Assembly: GCA_002077065.1 (NCBI GenBank)
Contig: NAJO01000042.1
Span: 248,001 to 312,000 of the forward strand
Source: Cryoendolithus antarcticus
Lineage: Eukaryota; Ascomycota; Dothideomycetes; Cladosporiales; Cladosporiaceae
Direction: 5' to 3'
DNA: 64,000 nt
In this document: one piece after another, positions 33,368 to 44,154 of the stretch
How the letters are laid out: the number at the start of each line of letters is the position of its first letter
Numbering within the stretch: the first letter of the stretch is position 1
Program-made: the position numbers and the translations under genes
Notes under the pieces: model-generated
What the model was told of the DNA's origin: nothing
Databases searched by the model: none
What the model saw: only the letters and a program-made list of their open reading frames with translations

Positions 33368-33822
33368 TCACTCCCTAAGAGCAGCTCTGAGTCCATGCAA
33401 GGCCCGCTCTAGCGCCCGCTTGTAGTGCTCCAGCTCCAGCGTCCGCCATTCGTGTATGACTTCGAATGCCGCCGCATGCTCTCGAACAGCTTGTTGGAAG
33501 GTCTCAAGTTTGCTGGCCATGTCTCGGTTTGCAGATTCAGTCTCCAGCAGTGCTTTCTCCACTACCACAGAACCACGTTGACGCTCAGCTCCGAGGCTGT
33601 TTTTGAACAGCTTGTAACCCTCACATCGCAATGACACACATGCAGCACCGCGACGCCCTGGCAGAAACGCACATGGCGGCCACGGGGTTGGCGGTCTCGT
33701 TCGTCCACAAACTCAATTGAACCTTGATGAGCCGGCAGGGACGCCGCGAAGTAGTATCCCAGGGTGCGAAGGCGAAGCTCTACTGGCAGTCCGAGTAGAC
33801 TGGCTTGCGCTGCTCGTGCCAT
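33368..33822 (-). pseudogene. F-box-like family member D, frameshifted
   Basis: The gene starts at ATG 33822 with 'MARAAQASLLGLPVELRLRT', then 'YYFAASLPA', and reaches 'GVAVLHVCH', the second family motif. At about 33630 the conserved sequence leaves this frame and continues in the next one as 'LRCEGYKLFKNSL', matching the 'QLRADGADLLERSL' of member E and the 'QFRAGGLELFKASL' of member G. The shifted frame then stays open for about 85 residues to a stop at 33368. One frame change (net -1, or a loss of four bases if the Gln codon was also lost) explains the break. The C-terminal tail is helical and Glu/Arg-rich. A sequencing error cannot be excluded. Function is unknown. Confidence 0.65.
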
Positions 33823-34550
33823 TGCGAGTGTTTAAATTGTTGTCGTCGTAGTGACTGTGATCTTGATTATGCTCCGGATTCTGTTGGACGTCTCTCTAGC
33901 AGGATATCGACTTGTAGCAGCGACAACGTGCTTGAGTAAACGCGCTTGTGTAGGATGATAAGCTTGTCGGAGAAGACGGAGCTGGTCTCATGGCAAGTGG
34001 AATGAGCAGCAGTGGATGAAGTGTGAGTTTGGAGAATTACTCAAGTCAAGAGCTAGCCTGAAGTGCGAGTCTCGACCGCACCTGCTCTGCATGTACCCGA
34101 AGTCGAGCATGTGAATGGTCGTTTCTTGTTACAAAACTACCTTGATCGTTCCTGGCAGCAGCATTGGCACTTCTGCGCTGCGCCTCACGATCACATTCGC
34201 CAAGGTGTCTCCTTGAAACTGGCCAGCTCATTCGTCTGCTTTCCTCGCCGAACCCTGCTACCTCTTTGCACAGCAGTCAACGGCCTTTCGCCGTCTCAGC
34301 CACTTCAGCCTTCAGTAGGATGTGCTTTAAAACACAAGCTCAGCATCTGAGTCTCTGCCGCCCACACGTCGCCGCACAGACCAGATTTTATTGCTGTTTG
34401 GCGTAAGCATTAGCGTGGACGACGCATTCCTTGCCGTCCAAGACAGTCACCGGCCGCGCTCTTGCCACACGAAGATCAGCAGCGCATCGCTCGGTTTCTG
34501 CTGCCAAGCTCAGACTTTTATGTTGCGCGCAGCTACTCATGCCTCCGACA
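33823..34550. other. Intergenic within F-box-like cluster 2
   Basis: 728 bp; nothing supportable. It must contain the promoter of member D if that gene is transcribed. Confidence 0.45.
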
Positions 34551-35054
34551 TCAATCTAGCCGTAAGAACTCCAGAAACCCCTGGATATTCACCTTTGCCC
34601 CAAATCCTGCCCGCAGATTGCCTGGCCCGCTACGCCCGACGTCATTGACGTCCGTTGGCATTTCCGCATTCCCCATCACCGTCCACCAGCGCTTGGCTTC
34701 CTGGACCAGAAGATGCTGTAAGGAAGATTCGCACACATTGACCGAGCAAAAAGCCATAGTCAGCTTGGCTTCTTCAATTTCTTGCAAGGTCTGACGCAGC
34801 TCGCGGTCAAGACTCCTCTCGAGCAAGTCAGCGCCGTCTGCTCGTAGCTGGCGACAGGTATGCAGCACTGCGACACCTTCGAGGTAACGCGCGAAGCTGA
34901 AGTTGATGCTCCCGGTAACTTGGGGAGGGACCACCCAGTGTGGCCAGGAAGGTATCGAGATGTCAAAGTAATATCTCAGGATCTCGAGTCGGAGCTCCAT
35001 TGGAAGCCCGAGTAGAGTTGCTCGAGAGGTAGATAATCTCGGGTCCATAACCAT
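34551..35054 (-). CDS. F-box-like family member E
   Basis: 167 aa from ATG 35054 ('MVMDPRLSTS'); the longer frame upstream starts only at GTG. The first motif is 'ATLLGLPMELRLEILRYYFD' (about 12-31). The second is 'YLEGVAVLHTCRQLRADGAD' (about 60-79). A charged helix follows ('LLERSLDRELRQTLQEIEEAK'-like region). This is the best-preserved member of cluster 2 and serves as the reference for judging D, F and G. The first helix resembles an F-box helix, but the protein lacks a clear substrate-binding domain such as WD40 or LRR. Partners are unknown. Intron-free. Confidence 0.65.
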   Translation of the reverse strand: MVMDPRLSTSRATLLGLPMELRLEILRYYFDISIPSWPHWVVPPQVTGSINFSFARYLEGVAVLHTCRQLRADGADLLERSLDRELRQTLQEIEEAKLTMAFCSVNVCESSLQHLLVQEAKRWWTVMGNAEMPTDVNDVGRSGPGNLRAGFGAKVNIQGFLEFLRLD

Positions 35055-35579
35055 AGGCGGTGATCGTAGACAGAGAGAATCTCCTGCCCACGTCTCGCTA
35101 GATGACTTGGCGGGAGTCACTGTCTGTGACAGTGGGACTGATGATTCTGTGCTTCGAGTACTGGTGGCACGTAGACTTGACCGAGCGATGAAGTCGAAAT
35201 CGTTTAGGGAAGGCAGTGCTTCCGAACACGTTTTCCGGCGCAGCCATTCACCGGACGTTGAAGGTTTGCTCTCGCTGGGCTATCATATCGGCTGACCATT
35301 ACAACCAGCTTGTAGTACGGGAGCATTGCTGGCTGACCCACGCAATGCCGCATGTCCGACGCCACCTATGATCGGCCAGGATTTGAGTGACCCCCACGTC
35401 GACCTTGAATATTCTCTAGCATACTTCCCGGCCGGATATTGATCTTCACTGTGCTGCAAGGCCGTGGCGGGGATCGTGGTCTCGCATGCTCTGACGATCT
35501 TCATATGTCTTTTCGTCCCTCAGACCAAACTTGGTTTCAATGATGAGTGTTTGACTGCTGTGAGGCCCGTCACTTATGG
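35055..35579. other. Intergenic within F-box-like cluster 2
   Basis: 525 bp with no supportable gene. Confidence 0.45.
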
Positions 35580-36047
35580 TTAAACTCTCTCCTCTTCGAC
35601 GACGGTGAACAGGTACACCAGCCCGCGCGGCTTGATGCCGACAGGCCGGTCGACATCAGCTCCAGTGCCGCGCGTGTGCCACATTTGCCATGCTTGGACA
35701 ACAGCCGCATGCAGACGCACGGCCTGTCTACAGCTCACGTCCTGGTGGTGGCGATTACCATAGGGTGTTGGCGGACAGACCTTTTCCATTGCGTGGAGGC
35801 GGATCTTGGATTCTTCGCGAAGTGTATCTTCAAATGGCTTCAAGGCTTCTTCGCGAAGCTGTTGGCACACTTGCAGTATCTTCATGCGACGCAAGAAGCT
35901 ATTACAGGTCTTCCTAGGATGATCGATCATTCTCCCGGAGGTCGAGGGGGGATCGTAACGGGCAGGCATCGACACTGCGAAGTAGTGGTAAAGAATGACA
36001 AGTCGGAGCTCTCTGAGAAGGTCGAGCAGTGGGCTGAATAAGGCCAC
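35580..36047 (-). pseudogene. F-box-like family member F, no ATG at the expected start
   Basis: The open frame carries 'ALFSPLLDLLRELRLVILYH', 'YYFAVSMPA'-like sequence and then 'MKILQVCQQLREEALKPFED', the two family motifs. Aligning with members D and G (which begin 'MARAAQ' and 'MAQHF' just before the LPxELR helix) puts the start where this gene has GTG (36045-36047) instead of ATG. No upstream ATG exists in the same open frame (which extends to 36131), and the first internal Met lies after the helix. The conserved Pro of LPxELR is Leu here. It may be a start-lost relic, or an upstream exon may supply the start. The C-terminal region to 35580 remains open (156 codons from the GTG). Confidence 0.55.
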
Positions 36048-36410
36048 GGCGACGCCCGCCGGATTAGATGTAAGAGTGATTAAGGACACCAGAGCTCTCC
36101 CAGTGCTGTATATATGGGCCTGCCGGAACACTGAGAGACTTGTACGAAATGTAGCGGGGCGGCAATTTGTCCAGGAGCAAAGTCAGAGTCCTCCAATCAC
36201 ATCTCGTACAATGATGACGATGTCTCAACATTGAACTGGCGCACATCCCGTCAAGACGAGGTTGATCCCGAGCCGAGTCATGCTACCAAGTTTGATCGGG
36301 ACATGTCTCTATTTGCGTCTTGAATTCAGGACTCTGAAGATCGAGCACTTCGCCTAGTGCGCAGGTCCCGAGCCATACCACCTCCCAAGCTCGATCTCCT
36401 GACAAGACGC

Positions 36411-36848
36411 TCAGCCTTCAGCGAGTTGCCGTCTATGCTTCACTCGATTGAGCCGGGCCCTCGCCCAGGGTCTGCGCCAGCCCTTGAGAGCGTAGAGTGC
36501 GGGTGCATGCTGTCGGCAAGCATGCGCGAATGCCGCTAAAGTCTTACTGGCCGAAGATCCGCGGTATGCCAGTACGGCGGTGGCCGTCACGGTGCTCAGT
36601 CGACGGCTGACATCGGTCTTGAGACTCGCTTTGAAGAGTTCGAGTCCTCCAGCCCGAAATTGGTGACAAGTGTGTAGCACGAACCTGCCCTGCAGGAAAC
36701 GCGTGTAACAGCATGCAGAGCTGCCGGCCAGTCTGCCATTCGTTGAGTTTGAGTCTTCGTGCGTCGGTAGTGCGGCTGTGAAGTAATCTTCGAGAATCAT
36801 CAGTCGGAGCTCTGTAGGCAGATCGAGAACCCGGAAGTGCTGAGCCAT
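36411..36848 (-). CDS. F-box-like family member G
   Basis: 145 aa from ATG 36848, no intron. 'RVLDLPTELRLMILEDYFTA' (about 6-25) and 'RFLQGRFVLHTCHQFRAGGL' (about 50-69) are the two shared motifs. 'ELFKASLKTDVSRRL' continues the alignment with members D and E. The C-terminal half is Ala/Arg-rich and not shared. It is transcribed in the same direction as D-F, consistent with tandem duplication. Role inferred only from the F-box-like helix. Confidence 0.6.
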   Translation of the reverse strand: MAQHFRVLDLPTELRLMILEDYFTAALPTHEDSNSTNGRLAGSSACCYTRFLQGRFVLHTCHQFRAGGLELFKASLKTDVSRRLSTVTATAVLAYRGSSASKTLAAFAHACRQHAPALYALKGWRRPWARARLNRVKHRRQLAEG

Positions 36849-37248
36849 TGCAATTGTGCTATGCTGTAAGTGTGCAATAATATCGAGTTGGAGGCAATGT
36901 ATGCTTCGATGCGTCTATGGTGATGGTGATGGCACTCTTCGTTCATATATGAGCTCCACTACTCGTGTGCCGTAGAAATTGTGACAGCACACCGCCGAAA
37001 CTCAAAACATCTTGGGAGCCGATGCATAGCGCTACTATCTCTGTCTGGCTGTCTCAACTCGGATCGCAAAGACCCGGCTTTCGCAGGTTTGGTTAGCAGT
37101 AGTTCAGACGCCTACATGTAGCGTGAAGTACTTCCGCAAGTCTGGTGCGGACGAGTATACCGCATGATCGTTGACACAAATCCCAATTCCTGCTCCGCTA
37201 TGTATATCATATATCCCCAACGCCGCGCTTCCCATTGCAAATGATCCC
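36849..37248. other. Intergenic
   Basis: 400 bp; upstream region of member G and 3' side of the next gene. Nothing else seen. Confidence 0.45.
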
Positions 37249-38208
37249 TCACATATAAGTGTTTCCAACCAATGGCCCAATCCACTTCCCCTTTCCCTTC
37301 CGAGCCGCCTTCATCTCCAGATAAAGCTGCGGGTTGATCCCCTTCTTCTTCAACTTCGCGATCTCTTTCTCGCTCAGCTCGCTAATATCGTGATCCGAGC
37401 TATTGAACCTCTTCACAGGTTCCATCTTCTCGCCTACATCGCCATTGACCGAGAGCGTGTGGTGACTGGCGTTATCTTCCCATTGTCCTGCTTTACTAGG
37501 CGCGCCGGCTGAGGTCGAGGACAGGATGGAGAGATGGGAGGACGTTTGGTCGAAGGAGGTGCGTTTTACTATACGTGGGGACTTTGGTGGAAGGGTAGGC
37601 GCGGGTGTCGGTACTGAGGCTGCAGCTCGAGCTGGCGATGCTTTGGTTTGAGGTGGGGATGTAGGAGTTCTGGCTGGCGAAGGCGGGAGCGAGACTGGTC
37701 GTGCCTGGAAACGTGCTATATGTTTCTGCTTTGCAACCGGCCGCTCTGCTGAGCCAACTGTGCTTGTGCTGCCTGAGGTGTCCGAGCGATTGTGCTTCCC
37801 ATTCGTGCCGTTGGGTTTCGAGAGTGATCGTTGTGCATCGAAGTCGATATCTCGCCGCCGTGTCCGTAGCTCGCCCAGCTGATCATCCCATACAAGGTCT
37901 GTTGCTGCAGAGCTTCCATCGTCTGTCGGCGCGCTTTCTGCAGTGTCCTCGAGACCCAAGTCAAATTCTGGTTCGTCCGGTAGGTCTTTGGCAGGCTGGT
38001 GGAATGCGCTCATAACATGTACACTCGCGCCGCTGGAGGATGAAGAGGAGCGCACAGAAGGCGCAAGGCGCGGTATACTTCTCGATGAGGTTCCTTCATT
38101 GTATCTTGGGCGCGAGAAATTCAATGGCCGTGGTCGTAAGTCGGAGACCTCTGTTCGTATGCTCTCGCTATCCGTCTCACTCACCGGACTCAGTCGGCCA
38201 AAAGGCAT
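37249..38208 (-). CDS. Low-complexity protein with conserved basic C-terminus
   Basis: 319 aa from ATG 38208 ('MPFGRLSPVSETDSESI'), no intron. Most of the protein is Ser/Pro/Ala/Thr-rich and likely disordered, with a proline-rich stretch ('SLPPSPARTPTSPPQTK') near the middle. The final 45 residues are different: 'DISELSEKEIAKLKKKGINP' followed by 'QLYLEMKAARKGKGKWIGPL' and 'VGNTYM'. I read this C-terminal block as a conserved ascomycete motif of unknown function; that is from memory of the style and is unverified. No transmembrane or catalytic motif is visible. The start is secure because the upstream frame closes quickly. Confidence 0.65.
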   Translation of the reverse strand: MPFGRLSPVSETDSESIRTEVSDLRPRPLNFSRPRYNEGTSSRSIPRLAPSVRSSSSSSGASVHVMSAFHQPAKDLPDEPEFDLGLEDTAESAPTDDGSSAATDLVWDDQLGELRTRRRDIDFDAQRSLSKPNGTNGKHNRSDTSGSTSTVGSAERPVAKQKHIARFQARPVSLPPSPARTPTSPPQTKASPARAAASVPTPAPTLPPKSPRIVKRTSFDQTSSHLSILSSTSAGAPSKAGQWEDNASHHTLSVNGDVGEKMEPVKRFNSSDHDISELSEKEIAKLKKKGINPQLYLEMKAARKGKGKWIGPLVGNTYM

Positions 38209-39333
38209 CTTGTTCGAACGATCTTCCCAATCCCTTGATCAAAGTCCGAACTCTCAGCGGCGCAATTGACGAGCAGAAGTGGACTTCAATGGCAGCTCAA
38301 CCCAAGTCTCGAAACAGCACGTATCGCATTTCCCAATTCTTGGCTCACCTTGCAATACCTTGCTGTCGCATTGTCGTACACGCAAACGAACGAGAACTTT
38401 CACATACCTCAGGTACACATACAATCCCAGTCATGTCACACCACACGGCCCCTCCCACTACCAAGTGACGTTCCTGGTTATCGCATCCACCAATCACCAG
38501 GCCCAGTTGGGACCTCGAAACCCTAGTAGACTTGCAGAGACTCGAGCATCCTTGCGTACCTGCCGGCCGCCGCAGACTCCACCTTCCGGGCCATCGAAGA
38601 TACGAAGCGAACGAGGCACGGAAATCTGGGATCCTGGGAATTAGAGGCGTCGGGGAGTGAGATGCGAACCCTGCAGTGAGCGCCGTTAGGGCAAGCCTCT
38701 TCGTCATTGGGGGTAGTGGGAAACATGTGCGAGTCATGTTACGAGGCGATTGCAGAATGCCTAGGCACACTAGAGGAGGGTCTCGATGGCCGGGGTTGAG
38801 TCCGCCCGGGTATGCCAGCAAGGGATCCAATGCGTGATTTACTGCGGGAAGAACGAGCAGAATGGACATTGAGAGGTGCAATTGCCGATCGTAAACGTGA
38901 ACATGCCTCATACCTACGTAGACCGGACGCGCCACGACCGTAGGTGACAGACCTGGCCATGGTGGGTGGAGTTGATTGCTCAATGGTGATCGTGACATGA
39001 AGGGACAGATGATGGGTGTAGGATCAGATCACTATTTTCGTTGCAAGTGAGGCAATGACATTTTGATCTTTGTGGAAGCAAGAGCGTTGGGCATGGACGC
39101 TCCTTCCACGCCGCCTCAGTATGCTGAGCTACGTACATGTACATTGAGATTCCGAAAAAGAATCTTCGCCCTTGGCGACATCGCCCCGAGCATATGTTGT
39201 GCTCAGCGCTAATGCATTCGCCAATCAATCGCCAAAGCCACTGACTACTCCCATGGGACGAGTCTAAACATGCGAGTGTTCGTAATCCGTAATCAGGACC
39301 TACCTCCTACGCCCAGCGGCACTAAGAAATCAA
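38209..39333. other. Intergenic, one weak small frame
   Basis: 1.1 kb. A 67-codon minus frame with an ATG (38523-38726) reads like protein at its C-terminus ('CLVRFVSSMARKVESAAAGR') but has no recognisable motif or upstream exon. It is not strong enough to annotate as a gene. Confidence 0.4.
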
Positions 39334-40539
39334 TCAGTCCTCCTCCCTCAACCCCCCATGGCTCTTCTTTTTTCCCATCCCACTCAGCCGCCCGAGTTTC
39401 TTCCACATCCCACTATCCCGACTTTGCCTCGGACTTTGCCCGGGTGAGTTAAGCCCAAGATCACCCACAGGCGGACTCGTCGGCGGTGTCATCGGACTGT
39501 CGTTTCCACCGCTGCCAGTACTGCCGCTATCGTCTGTCATGCCTTGGCCACTTGTCGAGATCGAGCTACCGTGTGGGTTCGATGTGCCTGACGCTATGGA
39601 AGACGAGAACGGCGCGACGGCCGGATGTGATGAGGATGGTGACAGCTTGATGCTAAAGCGGGCTTTGTTCAGTGTCGTGGAGATTGTCGAGGGTGCAGAT
39701 TTGCGGTTCATGAATGAGGATGTGTGGCCGTGGTATGAGTTCGAGTGTGGTTCGACGGCTGTTTGTGGCGGTGGCGAACTTCTTGCATTGCGTCCATGCC
39801 GCCGGAAGCTGTGTGAGCTGCTTTCGCGCGATTTGCTCGAGCCGGATATGCTTTCGCTGCTCATGTTGAAGGGCATGGAGGAGACTTTTGGGTCTGCCGT
39901 TTGTGGGTAACAGCTGTTCAGAAAAGGTACGAGCACGGAATCCTCCATGAGCTCGTAGATCTTGACGACTGCTGGGTCCAGCTTTTCGGGTGCAGGTGGT
40001 AGGTCGCCAGGTCCGAGGTCGAGTATGGGATCCCGCACGTTCGATGGCAGATTGACTTCTCGCGAGCCGTTTGGTCGGATGTATGCATCTATTAATCTGT
40101 TCCAGAGTAATTGAACATACTCTCGATCCCGTACTGGCGGCACCTCCTCGCCTTGGGCTTTTGACATCATCTTGGCGAAGTGCTTCTTGTACCTCCCGGC
40201 ATCCATAGTAAATTCGAGGGTTTCTAGACAATGATTACTCGACAAGTATGCCATGAACGCCGCAAGTGTCCATGGCTGTGGTGATGTATTCGCAAGTATC
40301 TCCTTCAAGTTCGGTCTCCTCGGGCAGTACGGACCCTGTATACCACTCCCCGCCTTCGGGACGGCCACACTTAGCGGCCTCGTTGGCACAGTCTCTTCAG
40401 CCGACATCTCGACTTCGTCCTCCTCGTCTGCGCTCGAACCCTCGGTGAGCGCAGAAGGTGGATAAATTGACGACGCCCTCGACGAACTGCCAGAAGACGT
40501 AGGTGATGTGAAATGGGAGGACGATTTCCGCGAGATCAT
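39334..40539 (-). CDS. RGS-domain regulator of G-protein signalling
   Basis: 401 aa from ATG 40539 ('MISRKSSSHF'); the longer frame begins at GTG. The RGS region spans about 76-215. It opens 'RPNLKEILANTSPQPWTLAA' and 'FMAYLSSNHCLETLEFTMDA', with 'GRYKKHF', then a long insertion before the final helices ('YELMEDSVLVPFLNSCYPQT'). RGS proteins accelerate GTP hydrolysis by heterotrimeric G-alpha subunits. The short RGS-plus-Ser-rich-tail layout resembles the fungal RgsB group rather than FlbA (no DEP domain). The C-terminal half is Ser/Thr/Pro-rich, ending with a basic 'GKKKSHGGLREED'. Intron-free. Gα partner unknown. Confidence 0.82.
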   Translation of the reverse strand: MISRKSSSHFTSPTSSGSSSRASSIYPPSALTEGSSADEEDEVEMSAEETVPTRPLSVAVPKAGSGIQGPYCPRRPNLKEILANTSPQPWTLAAFMAYLSSNHCLETLEFTMDAGRYKKHFAKMMSKAQGEEVPPVRDREYVQLLWNRLIDAYIRPNGSREVNLPSNVRDPILDLGPGDLPPAPEKLDPAVVKIYELMEDSVLVPFLNSCYPQTADPKVSSMPFNMSSESISGSSKSRESSSHSFRRHGRNARSSPPPQTAVEPHSNSYHGHTSSFMNRKSAPSTISTTLNKARFSIKLSPSSSHPAVAPFSSSIASGTSNPHGSSISTSGQGMTDDSGSTGSGGNDSPMTPPTSPPVGDLGLNSPGQSPRQSRDSGMWKKLGRLSGMGKKKSHGGLREED

Positions 40540-43500
40540 AACGCTCGGAAAAGTCGTAGCGCGAGGTGCCTTCCTCGCAGGACGCTCAAAGCTGACGCAC
40601 ACTTGTTGCCGCAGAGGCAGCTGTGCGGAAGCCAGCTTGTAGCGAGACGAACAGGTCTGTCCGTCGTCTCACTTGCGTGTGCGCACTCGGGTGTTGCTGT
40701 TGCTGATGCTACCCTGTGCTGCTCCTTGCTCGTTTGCTCCACCTTAGTGTCTCGCAAGACGTTATTGTTCTCTGCGCCGTAGCACGTGAAGTGGTCGTGA
40801 CCCTTGCTTTGCCTTGCTTTTGTTTCAGGTACGGCGAGGCTCGAAGGTTCGGGTGCTCAGCACTAGAAGGCTGCAGCTTTCCAGAAGGTGACAGTCTGTT
40901 ATGACGCTACGGCCTCTCTGTAGTGTCGCACAGCGTGTGTATCAAGGTGCTTATGAGAAGCGGGTATGCGGGTCTCAGGCCAAGAATCCAAGGATCTGCA
41001 GCGACGAGTCGCAAGTCAACACCGGCCAGTAATAGGGCTGAGTGTATTTCCAGGCTCCAGATAGGCGCCAGATTTCTATTATGCAGAGTGCGGTTATAAG
41101 TCGTTCGGGAGTGGGAGAACGAAGCAAAAGGGCTGCACCAAAGACAGAGTGTGCACACCGTAAGGCCTCGTTTGGGTGCACGGCCGTCGTAAGGGTAGGG
41201 CTGACGGTGACTAGCTGGGGCCGACTGGGAATGGTGAAGTGAAGATGAAGGCCTGGCGGTGTCGCGATTTTGCGTCGTGGCACAACAGAATGGACCAGCA
41301 ACAACAGGGTTCGATTGTCTCATTAGTCACGGGTGAGATTGAAGAGACCAAGACACCATCACCATGCTACTGCAGAGTTACGCTAGAGCCACTGCGAAAG
41401 GCATGCATCTACATGCCTTCTCCCGCAGAAGCCGCCCTTCGAAGCCAATCACCGCGTGCCCGACAAGCATTCGAAACACGGCGCTAGGAGACAAAGGAGC
41501 CTAGCAGCTGCGCCCTTTTCACGCTGCTCCACCTGTGCAGGCATGTGGTTTGCTGGCGCTGGGAGGGGAGAAGCATCCACTTTGCTGCGGTCTCGCGCTA
41601 GGTTGACAGTTACGAGCTGCTGCTGCTGCAAAACGATGGCGCGAGAGTCTCCGCAGTGCCTGCGTGCGGCTGACTTACCGTTGACAGGGTGCCTGGCTGC
41701 GAGAGTCTGAGAATCTTTGTCCTGATCGCCGATGGCCTTCTCCCAGCGTGATGGACGCTTATGAGTTAGTGTGGGGAGCGATCGTGCAGAGAAACTCTGT
41801 GCGCAAGGGGAGCAAACTCTAGTATCTGGCTACCGGGAAGGTTTTGTCGATCATGTACCAGGCGTTGGTCTTCGCATCTACTCGGATGAGATCTTGGAGT
41901 GCACACTATGGTCTTGTCCATCAGGCTACCAGCCTATGCGGACGCCCTCTCGGGCCCGCATGCAGCCGACTTCGTGTCATGCTTGCCAGTGGAGTGATCA
42001 TGCCATAGGGCGGATCTGCTGTCCTTCCAGAAAACTTCCACAACCTTGCCTCTTCGAGTTAGCTATGCTTGGCAAGTCATCCCGAACCACGCCGCAGCAA
42101 TCTCGAGACTACGGGCTTTATCTCTATGCATACCAGGGGTTGCTACAGTACTCACTCCAACTCCGCGCCGCGAAAGGCAAGGAGCCCAGGGACCTCACTT
42201 GCTCCATGTTACACATACAGTGCTGCTATCTATCGCAATTGCTGTTCAGGATGGCATCACGGCCTTGGCTAGCCAGAATCACCACTTCGGCGCGGTTTTC
42301 GGATGATTGACTCCGTCGGGTGGAGCACGCCGGATTTCTCGGTCTCGTCGAGGAGCGAAAGGAGTCAGACCTCATCTCAACGCCGAAGACAGCCTTTCTA
42401 GGTACGAGGATGTGTGTCAAATGTGTTGCAGGTGCAGGTGGAGGGCACCACCCGCGAAGCCATTCGGCTGTAAAGGCACCGTCTCGGCGAATCTGGCCAG
42501 AGGTTGAGATGCAACGTGTTGTCCGCTGGCGTCGCACGTGCCTGTTCAAAGGCTTCGTGGGCAAGTCAACGCTGGATCCTTTGGTGCTGTGTTGGGCGCC
42601 GTCCGCCGACGCCTGACGGGGTGCCGCTTGTATGGCCAAAAAGGGAAATGCCGCCTCTGGTTCTATGGGCCTGTCCTGGAGGAAATTCAGCATTCGCCTG
42701 TACCTATTGCGATGGACCATCACGCCGGAGGGCTTCGGTGATACATGTGTCTCCACTTGCGGTGGTCCCTCCCATGCACAGCATCACGCTCGCCCACACA
42801 TGACCTGGACGCTGCGTGCGTCACCCACGTGGTAGCAATTAGCGAGCAAGAGTGCTGCGTGTGCCAAGGCCAGGGCCACTTGCAGTATGTCTCCATGTCT
42901 TCGGTTCTTCACGAGACTTATCCAAGTAGTTGAACAAAGACCCATCCACCGAGTTTAGGCAGCCAATTCTGGAAACCGGCAACAAATCGGATGACGATCC
43001 TAGCATGAATTCTTCGGTGAGAAACCAACGCAAAATGAAAGCGGCACTGAATGTGATTGCCTTGTGTAACGAACCCCCCCTACAATACAACTCGTGGCAC
43101 CGTAACGGCTCGTGGAGATCAAGAAGCGGTGCGCCCCACCCACATTGTGGTGCGGACCGGAAGCCATGGGAGTGAGCTCGCTGCCTCGGCAAGGATGCTC
43201 CAAACACTGCTGTGCCCTACAATACCAGTTCGACCCTGTACTAAACGCCTGTTTCCGTGGCACACCCCTGACGTACTGAATCGACGTTGCGGCTGCTTGA
43301 ATATCCTCGCTTCTCCGTCGCACTCATTGGATTGGCAGGCTCTCAACTTTGCCGCTTCGCACGATCGATGCATCCGGGGCAGAGGCGTAAGAAGCCCTGG
43401 AAAGCCTCCCAATGCGCCATACGTATTCATGTCATGACCGGCCATTGCCAATCGACGCCCCGATCGCTTGCCTCGAACCTTTCGAGACACAGTGTGCTAT

Positions 43501-44154
43501 TGGGTCTTTGATATGAACTTGCGCTGTTGCGCATACTCGGGAGCGTTGCTAGGCACAGTTTCGACGCATTCTCGGGACTACTATAAACCTCATTGTCGGC
43601 TGTGGTGATCAAATGCGCGTCCATTAATTGCACTCCAGGCTGGACCGATGCTAGGAGAGAGTCAGCTCTAGCGAACATACTAGCAGACTCTTATGCCTCA
43701 CTTGTGCTCGCCATGCTACCATACGACGCCAGCGATGTTGCCCACCAGTCAAATGGGCTTCAGTGAGTGAACTGAACCACTGACAACAAAGGAAGCTCGG
43801 TGGGTTTGATGCCAAGGGCGCTAGCCGGGTCACATTCTTCAAGGAGAAGTGAAGCAGGTGATACTGACACGTTCAAAAACCGCTTCGAATATGAGTGACT
43901 ATCGAGGAGCACAAGATATGCGACGACCTCGTTGAGAGCATAGACTCGCTGGACCATGACCCCTTTCAATCCCTTGACTCGAGGATGCTTGCTGACCAAC
44001 CGAGTCTGGACCGACAAATAGACACACGTTCTTCGGTTCGAGCCACATCCCGCGAAAGCTCGCTCTTCGCTCCTCACTCCGTGTTTCATCCTCCATCTCG
44101 TACAGTCTAGTCGTCGACATCATGGCTCGTCGCACCAGATGTGATTCACTGCTC
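40540..44154. other. 3.6 kb stretch without a supportable gene
   Basis: Many short overlapping frames up to about 180 codons occur on both strands (for example 41771-42310 plus and 42226-42756 minus), but none shows domain signatures or plausible exon chains. The left end should carry the RGS promoter. No tandem array, long inverted repeat or tRNA was seen. It may be a degenerate transposon, an unrecognised gene or a regulatory region. Confidence 0.4.

Noticed and set aside
36635..36660. GTTCGAGTCC-like sequence resembling a tRNA B box
   Set aside because: It lies inside the coding frame of member G, and no cloverleaf or A box could be placed around it.
38523..38726. 67-codon minus frame
   Set aside because: Has an ATG but no motif and no exon partner; left as an intergenic note.
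41771..42310. 179-codon plus-strand frame
   Set aside because: No domain, odd composition, and overlapping frames of similar length on both strands.
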